A stretch of DNA of 64,000 nt from an uncultured Lachnospira sp. (GTDB lineage: Bacteria > Bacillota > Clostridia > Lachnospirales > Lachnospiraceae). The notes below the pieces were generated by a model. The model was not told where the DNA came from and did not search any database. It worked only from the letters and a program-made list of their open reading frames with translations. The DNA is taken from positions 62,001 through 126,000 of the forward strand of contig CAKRLE010000010.1 of NCBI GenBank assembly GCA_934359185.1, in the 5' to 3' direction. The position numbers were made by a program, and so were the translations under genes. Positions 7,650 to 16,830 of the stretch are shown one piece after another (positions within the stretch are counted from its first letter, which is position 1; every line of letters starts with the position of its first letter).

Positions 7650-9662
7650 TTAGCCTATCTCACTTCCTGACACAATATCCTTGTCAACTGTCATAACCGA
7701 AAGATTGTCCTTGTCATCCATGGCTGCAAGAATCATACCCTGCGACTCAACGCCACAGATAGTACGAGGTGCAAGATTAGTTACGACAGCAACCTTCTTG
7801 CCAACCATTTCTTCTGGCTTGTAGTACTTAGAAATGCCAGACACAATCTGTCTTACCTCTGCACCAATTCTAATCTGTGAACAGAGAAGCTTCTTAGCCT
7901 TCTTAACCGGCTCACATTTCAACACCTCGCCAACCTGAATCTGAATCTTCTCGAAATCATCAAATGTTATCTCAGGCTTAGCTTCAACCTGTGGATATTC
8001 TTCGTCTGCTGCCCCAGCAGCCTTCTTCTGTGCTGCCTGAAGCTCTTCTGCCTTCTTTAATACTTCCTCAAGGTCAAGTCTTGCAAAAAGAATCTCTGGA
8101 GTATCTGTAACCTTCTCTCCTGACTTCCTAATGCCAAACTTGTCAAGATCATCAAAATCTCTCACACCCTCTGTTGGATTAGCAGGATAGAGCTGTGCAA
8201 GAATTCTCTCTGCCGTCTTAGGCATATACGGTGTAAGAAGGTTAGCACCAATTGTAATGCTCTCTGCAAGATTGTAGAGAACCTCTGATAATCTGTCCTG
8301 CTTACTCTCATCCTTTGCGAGTGCCCAAGGCATTGTCTCGTCAATGTATTTGTTGCATCTTTTGAAGAGTGTGAATATCTCTGTAATTGCATCAGCAACA
8401 TGAAGTGTCTTCATCTTATCCTGGACTCTTGCCTTAGTTCCTGTAACAACAGCTTTGAGGTCTGCGTCAAAATCAAGGCTCTTGCCGTCAGCATCAACAC
8501 CATCATCAGCTGATGTAACACCTGTCTTATTAAGTACACCATCAAAATACTTGTTAGTCATGGCAATTGTTCTGTTAACAAGGTTACCAAGCGTATTGGC
8601 AAGCTCAGAGTTAAGACGCTCTACTAAAAGCTCCCATGTGATAACACCATCATTCTCAAATGGCATCTCATGAAGAACGAAATATCTTACCGCATCAACA
8701 CCGAACATATCTACAAGGTCATCTGCATATATAACATTTCCTTTAGACTTACTCATCTTGCCATCACCCTGAAGAAGCCATGGATGTCCAAATACCTGCT
8801 TAGGAAGTGGCTCACCAAGTGCCATAAGGAATATAGGCCAGTAAATTGTATGGAATCTGATGATATCCTTACCGATAAGATGAAGGTCTGCTGGCCAGTA
8901 CTTCTTGTACTGCTCGCTTGAATTGCCATCAGCATCATATCCAATACCTGTGATATAGTTAGTAAGTGCATCAAGCCATACATAAACTACATGCTTGTCA
9001 TCAAAGTCAACTGGGATACCCCATTTGAAAGATGTACGTGATACGCACAAATCCTGAAGTCCTGGAAGAAGGAAATTGTTCATCATTTCATTCTTTCTTG
9101 AAACTGGCTGTATGAATTCTGGATGTGTGTTGATGTGCTCAATAAGCTTGTTCGCATACTTGCTCATTTTGAAGAAATACGCCTCTTCCTTGGCTGGCTT
9201 AACCTCACGTCCGCAATCTGGACACTTTCCATCAACAAGCTGTGACTCTGTCCAGAATGACTCACATGGAGTACAATACATACCTTCATATGCGCCCTTA
9301 TAGATATCGCCCTGGTCATAGAGCTTCTTGAATATCTTCTGAACCTGCTTCTCATGGTAATCATCTGTTGTTCTGATGAATTTATCATAAGAAGTATCCA
9401 TAAGATCCCATATTCTCTTAATCTCAGTTGATACATTGTCAACGAATTCCTTAGGAGTAATTCCTGCTTCCTGTGCTTTAAGCTCTATCTTCTGACCATG
9501 TTCGTCAGTTCCTGTCTGGAAGAATACATCGTATCCTTCCTGTCTCTTATATCTTGCAATACTGTCAGCAAGAACAATCTCATATGTGTTACCGATATGT
9601 GGCTTGCCTGAAGTATATGCTATAGCTGTTGTCATATAAAATGGACCTTTATTCTGTGGCAT
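7650..9662 (-). CDS. metG: Methionyl-tRNA synthetase
   Basis: It charges tRNA-Met for initiation and elongation. The 670-residue chain is class I: HIGN-type motif at residues 22-25 (PHIGNTYE), four-cysteine zinc knuckle C130-x2-C133-x13-C147-x2-C150, and KMSKS at 302-306. The C-terminal 110 residues (from about ITFDDFEKIQIQVGEV) form the EMAP/Trbp111 tRNA-binding domain that dimerises many bacterial MetRS. An Ala/Glu-rich linker (KKAEELQAAQKKAAGAADEE) joins the two parts. The ATG at 9662 follows GAGAGGTG. No T-box leader is visible upstream. It appears to be transcribed alone, with repeat elements on both sides. Confidence 0.98.
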   Translation of the reverse strand: MPQNKGPFYMTTAIAYTSGKPHIGNTYEIVLADSIARYKRQEGYDVFFQTGTDEHGQKIELKAQEAGITPKEFVDNVSTEIKRIWDLMDTSYDKFIRTTDDYHEKQVQKIFKKLYDQGDIYKGAYEGMYCTPCESFWTESQLVDGKCPDCGREVKPAKEEAYFFKMSKYANKLIEHINTHPEFIQPVSRKNEMMNNFLLPGLQDLCVSRTSFKWGIPVDFDDKHVVYVWLDALTNYITGIGYDADGNSSEQYKKYWPADLHLIGKDIIRFHTIYWPIFLMALGEPLPKQVFGHPWLLQGDGKMSKSKGNVIYADDLVDMFGVDAVRYFVLHEMPFENDGVITWELLVERLNSELANTLGNLVNRTIAMTNKYFDGVLNKTGVTSADDGVDADGKSLDFDADLKAVVTGTKARVQDKMKTLHVADAITEIFTLFKRCNKYIDETMPWALAKDESKQDRLSEVLYNLAESITIGANLLTPYMPKTAERILAQLYPANPTEGVRDFDDLDKFGIRKSGEKVTDTPEILFARLDLEEVLKKAEELQAAQKKAAGAADEEYPQVEAKPEITFDDFEKIQIQVGEVLKCEPVKKAKKLLCSQIRIGAEVRQIVSGISKYYKPEEMVGKKVAVVTNLAPRTICGVESQGMILAAMDDKDNLSVMTVDKDIVSGSEIG

Positions 9663-9841
9663 ATGTTAACACCTCTCCAATCCTTGTTATTTTTCTAAAT
9701 TAAAACTATATCATAATTGCATGATTTGTTCAATAATGTAATAATTATATACATATATGATATTTTCATAATATGATATTTTGATAAAGCCGCCTGCATT
9801 GAAAGCATAGAAAATGTGTGTGCTTAGAGCCACGACCTGCT

Positions 9842-9981
9842 AATTTGGCTTTTTAAGTTATTTTCTCCACAATAAATCCAAAAATTCGCCTTTATCACTT
9901 CGCTAAACTCGACTTTTTTCTCTTTTTTCAGAAAATGCTTCAAAAAATCCATTTTCATTGCAATTTTTGGATTTTTTTAAG
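9842..9981 (+). repeat. Intergenic palindromic element, copy C
   Basis: Core CACTTCGCTAAACTC at 9896-9910, preceded by AATCCAAAAATTCG and followed by CGACTTTTTT. The inner hairpin pairs CTTCAAAAAATCCA (9938-9951) with TGGATTTTTTTAAG (9968-9981), 13 of 14. The left edge AATTTGGCT (9842-9850) matches copies F and G, but no closing right arm is visible. It lies in the divergent space between metG and the DUF885 gene. Confidence 0.75.
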
Positions 9982-10107
9982 ATAATTTTGATATAAAGAA
10001 AATCGACTTAGCTATACTTGCGTTTAGAGGCTATATAAGCTTGTGTCTGGATTTATTTTGCAAAATGTTGCGAATACACCCAAATTTCGCTGGCTATTGC
10101 TGACACC

Positions 10108-10180
10108 CACAAGCTATATAAGCAATATGCCTGAATCACAAGCTATATAAACATATGCCAGAATCACAAGCTGCATTAAC
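10108..10180 (+). repeat. Tandem 28-bp repeat upstream of lipoprotein gene
   Basis: Two and a half near-identical units beginning CACAAGCTATATAA lie at 10108-10136, 10137-10164 and 10165-10180 (the last degenerates to CACAAGCTGCATTAA). A related GGCTATATAAGCTTGTG sits at 10028-10044 in inverted sense. They end about 33 bases before the DUF885 start codon. Confidence 0.7.
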
Positions 10181-10213
10181 TTAAATCATCACACAGAAAG
10201 GATTCCGCTTTTC

Positions 10214-12124
10214 ATGAAATGTAAACCATCATTTAAACATATACGTGTGCTGTCATGCCAGGTCAGGCGCAGCCTGACCGGACTTCTTGCCGGCATCATT
10301 GCAGTCACCAGTCTCGCCGGCACTGGCATTGCTGGTTTAGCAGGTGTCTCCACACTGACAGGATGCAGCACACCTGCAAAAAACCAGCAGCAAAATCCCC
10401 AATCCTCTGTCACCCGCCAGGATTCCAGCTCTAATCATCAAAATGAGCAAGCTTCCGACCCCAGACAGCAATCCCAGGAAAACGATGCTTTCGAGGAATT
10501 TGCCATGGAAGTGTTCCGCGATACGCTCTCCCAGAACGGACTTGCTGTCCACTCATATCTTCAACACCCTGAAAACTATGGAATCACTGATTATCCACTG
10601 ACTATAGGCGAATATGACCTTGATTTCCTTGGCGATACGACAGATTTAACAAATACGCTCACACGCCTTAAATCATTCAACCGCGGGCTTTTGTCTGATA
10701 AACACAAACTCACATATGATGAGATTTTATACACTCTTGAAACCGAACTTGAATATAGTGATATCTACCTGTATAACACATCACTGTCCACAACAATTGG
10801 CGAGCAGATTCAGCTTCCACTCGTTCTCGCCGAATACGCATTTAAAGAAGAAAAAGATGTTGAGGAATACCTTGCCATAGCAGAAGATGTTGATAAATAT
10901 TTCACAAACGTGTGTGAATACGAAAAACTAAGGGCAGATGCAGGAATATTCATGGAAGACTATCTGGCTGACAAGATAACTGAACAATGCAATACATTTA
11001 TTGAAAATGCAAGTGATGGTTTTCTCGTAAGCACATTTACAGCAAGACTGGATTCACTTGAGCTGCCAGAAGTTAAAAGAAATGAATATATCAGCCGCAA
11101 CCAGGCTGCAATAGATGAGCATATCATCAAAGGTTATGAAATACTCCGCGATGGATTAAGCAGTTTAAAGGGAAGCGGCAAATATTCTGGTGGAATTGGC
11201 AATTACCCTGACGGACTACGCTACTATGAGTATTTTCTGGCATCAAATCTTGGGTGGAATAAATCTTTAGATGAATTTGCTGAATTGATATCCAGCTACA
11301 TAAATAAAACTATCCTGCAGATCCAGCAAATCGCATCAAAACATCCGGCTTCATACAATAACGTTTCCAGATTTTCATTTCAACAGCTAAGCCCGGAGGA
11401 AACACTTGAACAGTTAAAACAGCTTATAAAGGACAATTATCCAGATGGTCCAGATGTTGATTATACAATCAGCTATGTTGATAAATCTATCTCCGAATCA
11501 GCAAGTCCTGCCATGTATTTTACGCCACAGCTTGATAATATCGGGGAAAACTCTATCTATATAAATCCTGACAATGCCGGTTCTGCTGATTTGTACGCAA
11601 CTCTTGCACATGAGGGATTTCCGGGGCATCTGTATCAGACAACATATTTTGCAGCCTCTGACCCTGACCTTATAAGGTATCTGATTGCACCAACTGGCTA
11701 TGTTGAGGGCTGGGCTACCTATGTTGAAGTTGATTCTTACAGATACGCAGAGACTGGCGATAAGTACCTTAACGAGATTATGGGGCTTAATTACGCCCTC
11801 ACGCTGCTTTTGTATGCCAGCGTTGATATTGGGGTAAGCTGTTATGGGTGGAACGAGGATGATGTGTATAAATTTGTATTTTCTTATGGATTCAGTGGAA
11901 AAAGGATTGCAAAAGAAATGTATGATGCGATGGTAAGCGAACCAGGCAACTACTGTCGTTATGTGCTTGGCTATATCGCCATTCTTGAACTTCAGGATAA
12001 AGCAAAAGAACTCCTTGGCAACAGATATTCTGCCAAAGAGTTCAATAAATTCTTACTGGACACCGGAGCTGTACAGTTTGATATATTATTTGACCGGCTT
12101 AATGAGTGGGCTGCTGCATACTAA
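10214..12124 (+). CDS. DUF885 family lipoprotein, putative metallopeptidase
   Basis: An exported protein of 636 residues. The N-terminus has a basic region, a hydrophobic core, and lipobox LTGC with Cys51 as the likely lipidated residue, followed by a Gln/Asn/Ser-rich spacer; it should be tethered to the outer face of the membrane. The body matches the DUF885 pattern, including the metal-type motif HEGFPGH at residues 466-472 and the later GYVEGWATYVE. In this family the His/Glu motif suggests a metallopeptidase, but no substrate is established. The unusually long positively charged lead before the hydrophobic core suggests a possible internal start, although the ATG at 10214 has an AAAGGA site eleven bases upstream. 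It appears monocistronic. Confidence 0.88.
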   Translation: MKCKPSFKHIRVLSCQVRRSLTGLLAGIIAVTSLAGTGIAGLAGVSTLTGCSTPAKNQQQNPQSSVTRQDSSSNHQNEQASDPRQQSQENDAFEEFAMEVFRDTLSQNGLAVHSYLQHPENYGITDYPLTIGEYDLDFLGDTTDLTNTLTRLKSFNRGLLSDKHKLTYDEILYTLETELEYSDIYLYNTSLSTTIGEQIQLPLVLAEYAFKEEKDVEEYLAIAEDVDKYFTNVCEYEKLRADAGIFMEDYLADKITEQCNTFIENASDGFLVSTFTARLDSLELPEVKRNEYISRNQAAIDEHIIKGYEILRDGLSSLKGSGKYSGGIGNYPDGLRYYEYFLASNLGWNKSLDEFAELISSYINKTILQIQQIASKHPASYNNVSRFSFQQLSPEETLEQLKQLIKDNYPDGPDVDYTISYVDKSISESASPAMYFTPQLDNIGENSIYINPDNAGSADLYATLAHEGFPGHLYQTTYFAASDPDLIRYLIAPTGYVEGWATYVEVDSYRYAETGDKYLNEIMGLNYALTLLLYASVDIGVSCYGWNEDDVYKFVFSYGFSGKRIAKEMYDAMVSEPGNYCRYVLGYIAILELQDKAKELLGNRYSAKEFNKFLLDTGAVQFDILFDRLNEWAAAY

Positions 12125-12133
12125 CAGCAGCCC
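12108..12133. terminator. Hairpin over the end of the DUF885 gene
   Basis: GGGCTGCTG (12108-12116) pairs perfectly with CAGCAGCCC (12125-12133), spanning the last codons and the stop. No clear U-run follows, so intrinsic termination is only probable. It lies between convergent genes. Confidence 0.45.
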
Positions 12134-12151
12134 CGGCTATCATCCAATATA

Positions 12152-12910
12152 CTAGCAGCAGAACGCTCCGCCGCCACACATTACATTAGCACACAGGTTA
12201 AGCATGCACAGCTTGACACACATATCACCGCCGCCTGCAGTTGCACGTCCATAGGCATTGCCTCTGTCAGCATACCACTGGCCACCGCTCTGCAGCTGGT
12301 TATAAAGCAGCTGATACATCTGGTTGTCGGGATTAAGTTCTACCGCATGTCTGGCATGTTCAAGGGCAGTTGCTGTATTACCAACAGCAGAATTAGCCTG
12401 TGCGCTGTAGTAATACCATCTTGCATCCCTGTCAATCATATTGTTAAGCACATTTAACGCTTCCTGATATGAACCGCTTCTTATATAGTTATAAGCTGCT
12501 TTAAGATGCTGTCCTGTCTCATCATCGCCAAACATGTCTTCCCGCTGCCTGTAACCACCATTGCCATTCGTGCTGTATCCGAATCCAAATGGTCCAAATC
12601 CCCAGAAAGTTCCAAAATCGCCATATGGATTGCCGTTATTAGTCCTGTCTCCATCATAGCCATATCCACCCTGATTTGATGAATTATAACCACCATATGC
12701 GCCATAGCCGCCTGCACCAGCTTCCTTCTCTTTCATAATCTGGTTATAAGCCTGCTGTACCTCCTTAAACATCTCCTCTGCCTTATCCTTGTTTGGGTTG
12801 TTGATGTTAGCATCTGGATGATACTTTCTGCTGAGTGTTCTATATGCTTTCTTTATCTCTTCGTCAGAAGCTCCTCTTGGCACTCCTAACACGCTATACG
12901 GATCTGTCAC
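12152..12910 (-). CDS. J-domain protein with TPR-like region and Cys-rich tail
   Basis: A DnaJ-type co-chaperone of 252 residues. The N-terminal J-domain (residues 1-65) has the essential HPD at 31-33 and should stimulate an Hsp70 (DnaK). A Gly/Tyr/Asn-rich linker (about 66-125) follows, then helices with a tetratricopeptide-like pattern ([18 protein letters not shown], then [21 protein letters not shown]), and a tail with six cysteines in the last 22 residues. It lacks the zinc-finger and C-terminal domains of true DnaJ. Translation starts at GTG 12910, with GGAGG seven bases upstream; this GTG overlaps the stop of the preceding gene by four bases, so coupling is likely. The partner may be the DUF5685-like protein encoded just upstream. 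Confidence 0.88.
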   Translation of the reverse strand: MTDPYSVLGVPRGASDEEIKKAYRTLSRKYHPDANINNPNKDKAEEMFKEVQQAYNQIMKEKEAGAGGYGAYGGYNSSNQGGYGYDGDRTNNGNPYGDFGTFWGFGPFGFGYSTNGNGGYRQREDMFGDDETGQHLKAAYNYIRSGSYQEALNVLNNMIDRDARWYYYSAQANSAVGNTATALEHARHAVELNPDNQMYQLLYNQLQSGGQWYADRGNAYGRATAGGGDMCVKLCMLNLCANVMCGGGAFCC

Positions 12911-13740
12911 TTTTTAACCTCCATGTGGCGTTTCTTCGCCTGTTCATATCTGGTCCATACCCCAGAATATATTATATTTTTAAGAATCTCTGCATCCTGT
13001 ATTATCGGCAGAAATTCAAATTGTCTCGCACACTGTGCCATAACTCCATTAAGTATACCAAGAACCATCTGCTCAAAGTCATCTCTTTGATAGTATGCCT
13101 TGAGCATATTGTATCTATTCTTCCTGATATCATCATCTATATCATCATATGCATCCAGTATATAAATGTATTTCCCAAGATAAAAGCCTAAACGCTCAAG
13201 CGTTTCCTGCCATTCATCATGCTTCATTGCAAGAACTGCTGCCATTATATTACCAAAACATGAAGAAACTGTGTCTATATTGGTTTCTCCTGCATTTTCC
13301 AGACCTGAGAGCCTGTCAAGCTCCTGCTTTATAACCTTCGCTTTATCAGGATATTTATCCTCAATCCCAGCTGCTTTTTTCTTAAAATATGCTGCCTCAG
13401 CCCTGGCTGCAACATTGCGGTCATCATTCCAGTCATCAAGACATTTGTAATATGCCATAAGAAGATCCATATCAGCAACATAATCTGTTATCTCACCTCT
13501 TCTAAAGGTATGCTTCTTAACCGGGTGTACCATGCACTGCTTTTCGCACACTGTCACCTCTGGCTCATACAATCCAGTCAGAAGCAGTACCAGAAATGTA
13601 AAATCATAGCTTAATGTCATCCTGGACATCAATCCATGCCGGCTTCCAAGCGTATCGCACAAGCCGCAGTAATATGATCTGTACATATCAAATTCCCGGA
13701 ATTTTAATTCCGGCTTATTAACAACAACGTATCCGTACAT
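12907..13740 (-). CDS. Conserved hypothetical protein, DUF5685-like
   Basis: A soluble, mostly helical protein of 277 residues that I recognise as the DUF5685 group (label from memory). It begins [20 protein letters not shown] and carries a conserved [10 protein letters not shown] segment with a C-x2-C pair near residue 25, plus [10 protein letters not shown] around residue 70; these cysteines could bind metal. Function is unknown. I chose the ATG at 13740, with GAGG before it, rather than an upstream in-frame start that would overlap the preceding gene. It sits between a (p)ppGpp synthetase gene, 7 bases upstream, and a J-domain gene, 4 bases overlapping, so the three form an operon. Confidence 0.82.
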   Translation of the reverse strand: MYGYVVVNKPELKFREFDMYRSYYCGLCDTLGSRHGLMSRMTLSYDFTFLVLLLTGLYEPEVTVCEKQCMVHPVKKHTFRRGEITDYVADMDLLMAYYKCLDDWNDDRNVAARAEAAYFKKKAAGIEDKYPDKAKVIKQELDRLSGLENAGETNIDTVSSCFGNIMAAVLAMKHDEWQETLERLGFYLGKYIYILDAYDDIDDDIRKNRYNMLKAYYQRDDFEQMVLGILNGVMAQCARQFEFLPIIQDAEILKNIIYSGVWTRYEQAKKRHMEVKK

Positions 13741-13747
13741 ATTATCC

Positions 13748-14575
13748 TCAACTCTTATCTGACATATCAATACTCTCTATTGCCTTTAATCCCATCTGGT
13801 TGAGAAGCCCCTTTTTTCTAAGCCTTCCTATATTCTGTGTGGAATTCTTAGCCTTCTCCATATATTCCGGAGACTTCATCCTTGTCCTAAGTGTCTCCAT
13901 GCGTTGGTCTATTGATGCAATTATCTGTGCACAATCTGCCAGCTCGTCTGAAATTGCACCTTCCTCGTCTGCCGGTATATTCTTCTTATATCTTAACTTG
14001 TGTTCCTGGCTTGCCCACAAATCCATCGCAAGCGTTCTTATCTGAACCTCAACCTTCATAGGTTTTTTTTCATTATGCAGGAATATGGGAACCTCAACTA
14101 TAAGATGAAGGCTTCTGTATCCGCTTGGTTTCGGATTCTTGATATAATCCTTAATCTCAATAAGTGTTATATCATCCTGCGACAAGAAACAATCTGCAAG
14201 CATATATATATCCTCAATAAATGAACATATAACCCTGACCCCTGCTATGTCCCTTATCTGGGTCTCTATATCGTCTATATTCAGTGGAATATTCTTTCTC
14301 CGTATCTTTTTCAATATACTGTCGACAGATTTGATTCTCGTCTTTATTGACTCTATTGGATTACAGTCATATTCAAGAGAGAACTGTTCATCAAGCACGC
14401 GGAACTTCGTCTCAACTTCCATGGCTGCACATTTGTAATATGACATCTCCATATCAAAAGGTTTAATATTCTCCGATAATGTATCAAGAACCTCATCAGA
14501 CAATAGATTTTCCTTAATAAACTGGTCTCTTATCTGAATCTTTCTCTGCTCAACCTGTTGTTCCAACAAATTCAT
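13748..14575 (-). CDS. Small alarmone synthetase, RelQ/YjbM-like GTP pyrophosphokinase
   Basis: It is predicted to transfer pyrophosphate from ATP to GDP or GTP, making (p)ppGpp. The 275-residue protein has only the RelA/SpoT synthetase domain, with no hydrolase, TGS or ACT domain. Visible family motifs are IKTRIKSVDSILKKIRRK, DIAGVRVICSF, SGYRSLHLIVEVP, and VEVQIRTLAMDLWASQEHKLRYK, which holds the catalytic Glu and the adjoining His. It is longer than the roughly 210-residue Bacillus SAS proteins, with extra helical N- and C-terminal parts. I chose the ATG at 14575 because AGGTGAT, an extended anti-SD match, precedes it; an ATG at 14611 lacks a ribosome site. It heads a three-gene operon with the DUF5685-like and J-domain genes. 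Confidence 0.9.
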   Translation of the reverse strand: MNLLEQQVEQRKIQIRDQFIKENLLSDEVLDTLSENIKPFDMEMSYYKCAAMEVETKFRVLDEQFSLEYDCNPIESIKTRIKSVDSILKKIRRKNIPLNIDDIETQIRDIAGVRVICSFIEDIYMLADCFLSQDDITLIEIKDYIKNPKPSGYRSLHLIVEVPIFLHNEKKPMKVEVQIRTLAMDLWASQEHKLRYKKNIPADEEGAISDELADCAQIIASIDQRMETLRTRMKSPEYMEKAKNSTQNIGRLRKKGLLNQMGLKAIESIDMSDKS

Positions 14576-14996
14576 TAACATCACCTGTCCATCTGCAAAT
14601 TTTATCATCATCTTATCATAATGGCTGATACACTTCTATATATAAACTATAAAAAATTCTAAAAACTTCCATAACAGGCATATTCTAATCATTTGATTAT
14701 AAAATTTATAGATTTGGATTTAGGGATGGGATTGGGTTGTGTTGGCTTGGGTTGGGATGTGGTTGGATTTGGATTTTTAAACCAGATTTCAAATTATATA
14801 TCCAAATTAAGGTTTCAAACTAAGGATAAAAATTGGATTTGGCTTGATACTCGAAAAACAGCTTAAAAAATCCACAAAACAAAACAATCTTGGCTTTTTT
14901 CCATGTTTTCATGAATCAAAAGAAAAAAGAGTAAACCCCAGACAAAAATAAAAGCCTTACAACCTGGGCTCAATCCCAAATCATAAGACCTTCTAG
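14576..14996. other. Intergenic region with G-rich tract
   Basis: No gene is seen. The plus strand holds a run of G-triplets at 14723-14725, 14728-14730, 14734-14736, 14749-14751 and 14754-14756. Downstream DNA (14760-14870) is rich in GGATTT and AAATCC words reminiscent of the palindromic element family, but lacks the core. Confidence 0.55.
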
Positions 14997-15069
14997 TGCG
15001 TCGCCAGGGGTTCGAACCCTGGACACCCTGATTAAGAGTCAGGTGCTCTACCAACTGAGCTAGCGACGC
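14997..15069 (-). tRNA. tRNA-Lys (anticodon CTT)
   Basis: The 73-nt cloverleaf reads on the minus strand. The acceptor stem GCGTCGC pairs with GCGACGC, followed by discriminator A. The D-arm is GCTCAGTTGGTAGAGC. The anticodon stem CCTGA/TCAGG holds loop CTCTTAA, giving anticodon CTT. The T-arm CCAGG-GTTCGAA-CCCTGG is perfect. CCA is not encoded. Its CTT anticodon reads AAG codons. Confidence 0.97.
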
Positions 15070-15388
15070 TTATTAAGTTCGTGTCAGTGTTTTTGTTTTT
15101 TCTTATCGCTGAACACAAGTGGTATTATATATGACATTTTTAAATAATGCAAGTGTTTTTTTGTATTTATTTAAGAACAATTTAAAAAAATTTAATTTTA
15201 TAATCATTGAAGTTTTTGTCTATATTATTTATAATCTATGTGGAGCTGCGTTAGCCCTACATTTCACAAGGGTTTTCGGTTTTTTCAACTTTATGGAATC
15301 CGCCTTAACACACAGCTTACCGCAATGTCAATTTAATTAAAAAAAATGGATAATTCACCAAAAAATATGAAAGGAAACACATATATAC
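15070..15388. other. Intergenic region without recognisable gene
   Basis: AT-rich spacer between the tRNA gene and the permease gene. I see only a weak imperfect palindrome near 15236-15262 and the ribosome site AAAGGAAAC at about 15370. No coding frame with a ribosome site is supported. Confidence 0.6.
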
Positions 15389-16654
15389 ATGAAAACTTCT
15401 TCTGATAAAATAGAAAATATCTCAAAAAAATGTACAGAATCTGATGCTGATCTGAATAAAAAAGCCCACCGATTTATTCCGAACAACAAATATTTCACAA
15501 TATTGTGTTATGCCCTGCTTTTTGTTCTTGGGAGCATTCTTATCTATAAGTTTATCGGCAACTTCCACGCAACAGTAGATGCTATAGGATATATTATTAA
15601 CCTTATATCCCCATTTTTAGCAGGTGCATTTATTGCTCTCGTCTTATTTCCGCTTGTTAAACTGCTATATAGAAAGGTCTTTATCGGACTTTTTCATATG
15701 AAGTCTGAAAAAGCCGCCAAATATCTTTCAATATTTTTTACATATATTATTGCAATCGGTCTTCTGATACTTCTCCTGGGCGTTGTTATTCCCCAGATTA
15801 TTAAAAGTATAACGGAGATTACGGAACAGCTTCCTATATGGTATAATTCAGCACTGACATTTATCAATCAGTTTGAATCTAATCATCCTTCACTTAATGA
15901 TACTATTAATTATACAGCCATTAATGAAAAAATTGAGCAGGCACTTCCTGGTGCGATTACATATATCACAAGTATGCTTACTAACATTGTGCCTGTAGTT
16001 GTAAACACATCCGTTGCTATTGTCAAAGGAGTTGTAAGCTTTCTTATTGCTGTAATTGTTTCTGTTTACATGATTTCTGACCATAAGAATATATTTTATC
16101 AGGGACAGCGTCTTATGTACGCATTATTCCCTGTAAAGGCTGTAAATATCACTAAAGAGATTCTTAAAGAAAGTGCCAGCATATTTATTGGTTTCATTCT
16201 GGGCAAAGCTCTTGATTCATTGATTATCGGCATAATATGTTTTGTGGCAATGATGATATTCCATTTCCCTTACGCAGTACTCATCAGCGTTATTGTAGGA
16301 ATCACCAATATGATTCCATACTTTGGACCATATATCGGCGGTGCAATCGGATTTATCTTCGTGCTTATCAATAACCCAATTAAAGCCCTGTTCTTTATTC
16401 TGCTGATTCTCATTATCCAGCAGTTTGACGGTCTCTACTTAGGGCCTAAGATTCTCGGTGACAAAACAGGTTTATCACCACTCTGGGTTATATTTGCAAT
16501 TACAGTCGGCGGAAGCCTGTTTGGAGTGCTTGGAATGTTCCTCGGCGTTCCATGTATCGCCGTTATCAGCTACATTTTAAACAGAATTATCAAGTTTCTT
16601 CTTAGAAAAAAGGATGTCAGCGTCCCTTCCTGTGATTCCCAGGACCGCATGTAA
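15389..16654 (+). CDS. AI-2E family transporter (YtvI/PerM-like permease)
   Basis: A membrane protein of 421 residues. Hydrophobic segments are spread through the chain in the AI-2E/PerM pattern: two near residues 40-90, one near 120-145, and a C-terminal cluster from about 205 to 405. Family signatures include the conserved late segment GPYIGGAIGFIF and PKILGDKTGLSPLWV, followed by GGSLFGVLGMFLGVP. Members export diverse small molecules or act as sodium/proton antiporters; the founding link to autoinducer-2 does not define the substrate here. The ends are hydrophilic and charged. It is transcribed alone and converges with trmB; the large palindromes between them may act as transcription barriers. 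Confidence 0.9.
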   Translation: MKTSSDKIENISKKCTESDADLNKKAHRFIPNNKYFTILCYALLFVLGSILIYKFIGNFHATVDAIGYIINLISPFLAGAFIALVLFPLVKLLYRKVFIGLFHMKSEKAAKYLSIFFTYIIAIGLLILLLGVVIPQIIKSITEITEQLPIWYNSALTFINQFESNHPSLNDTINYTAINEKIEQALPGAITYITSMLTNIVPVVVNTSVAIVKGVVSFLIAVIVSVYMISDHKNIFYQGQRLMYALFPVKAVNITKEILKESASIFIGFILGKALDSLIIGIICFVAMMIFHFPYAVLISVIVGITNMIPYFGPYIGGAIGFIFVLINNPIKALFFILLILIIQQFDGLYLGPKILGDKTGLSPLWVIFAITVGGSLFGVLGMFLGVPCIAVISYILNRIIKFLLRKKDVSVPSCDSQDRM

Positions 16655-16722
16655 ATCCTACAACTTCATCCCAGTTTTTCTTGAAACGGACGATGCGCCT
16701 GTTTAATTTCTTATTACAAAAT

Positions 16723-16805
16723 AAGGCATATGATATACATCTAATCAGCGATGATTCATGCTTATGCATAATCCCTCCATGATGCTTTTGTATATCATAT
16801 GCCTT
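16723..16805. terminator. Long hairpin with 17-bp perfect stem
   Basis: AAGGCATATGATATACA (16723-16739) pairs perfectly with TGTATATCATATGCCTT (16789-16805), around a 49-base loop, and is followed by Ts. It probably terminates the permease transcript about 70 bases past its stop. The large loop is unusual for a simple terminator. Confidence 0.6.
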
Positions 16806-16830
16806 TTTCCATTATTTGTTCCTTTACGCC

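Noticed and set aside
10108..10180. Possible CRISPR array
   Set aside because: Units are directly tandem without unique spacers, only two and a half copies, and no cas genes are present.
9663..10213. Possible T-box leader upstream of metG
   Set aside because: No specifier-loop pattern, T-box sequence or terminator/antiterminator pair was found; the region instead holds element copy C.
14863..15054. 63-codon minus-strand frame starting MVEHLTLNQG
   Set aside because: It starts within the tRNA-Lys gene and is a frequent false call over tRNA T-arms.
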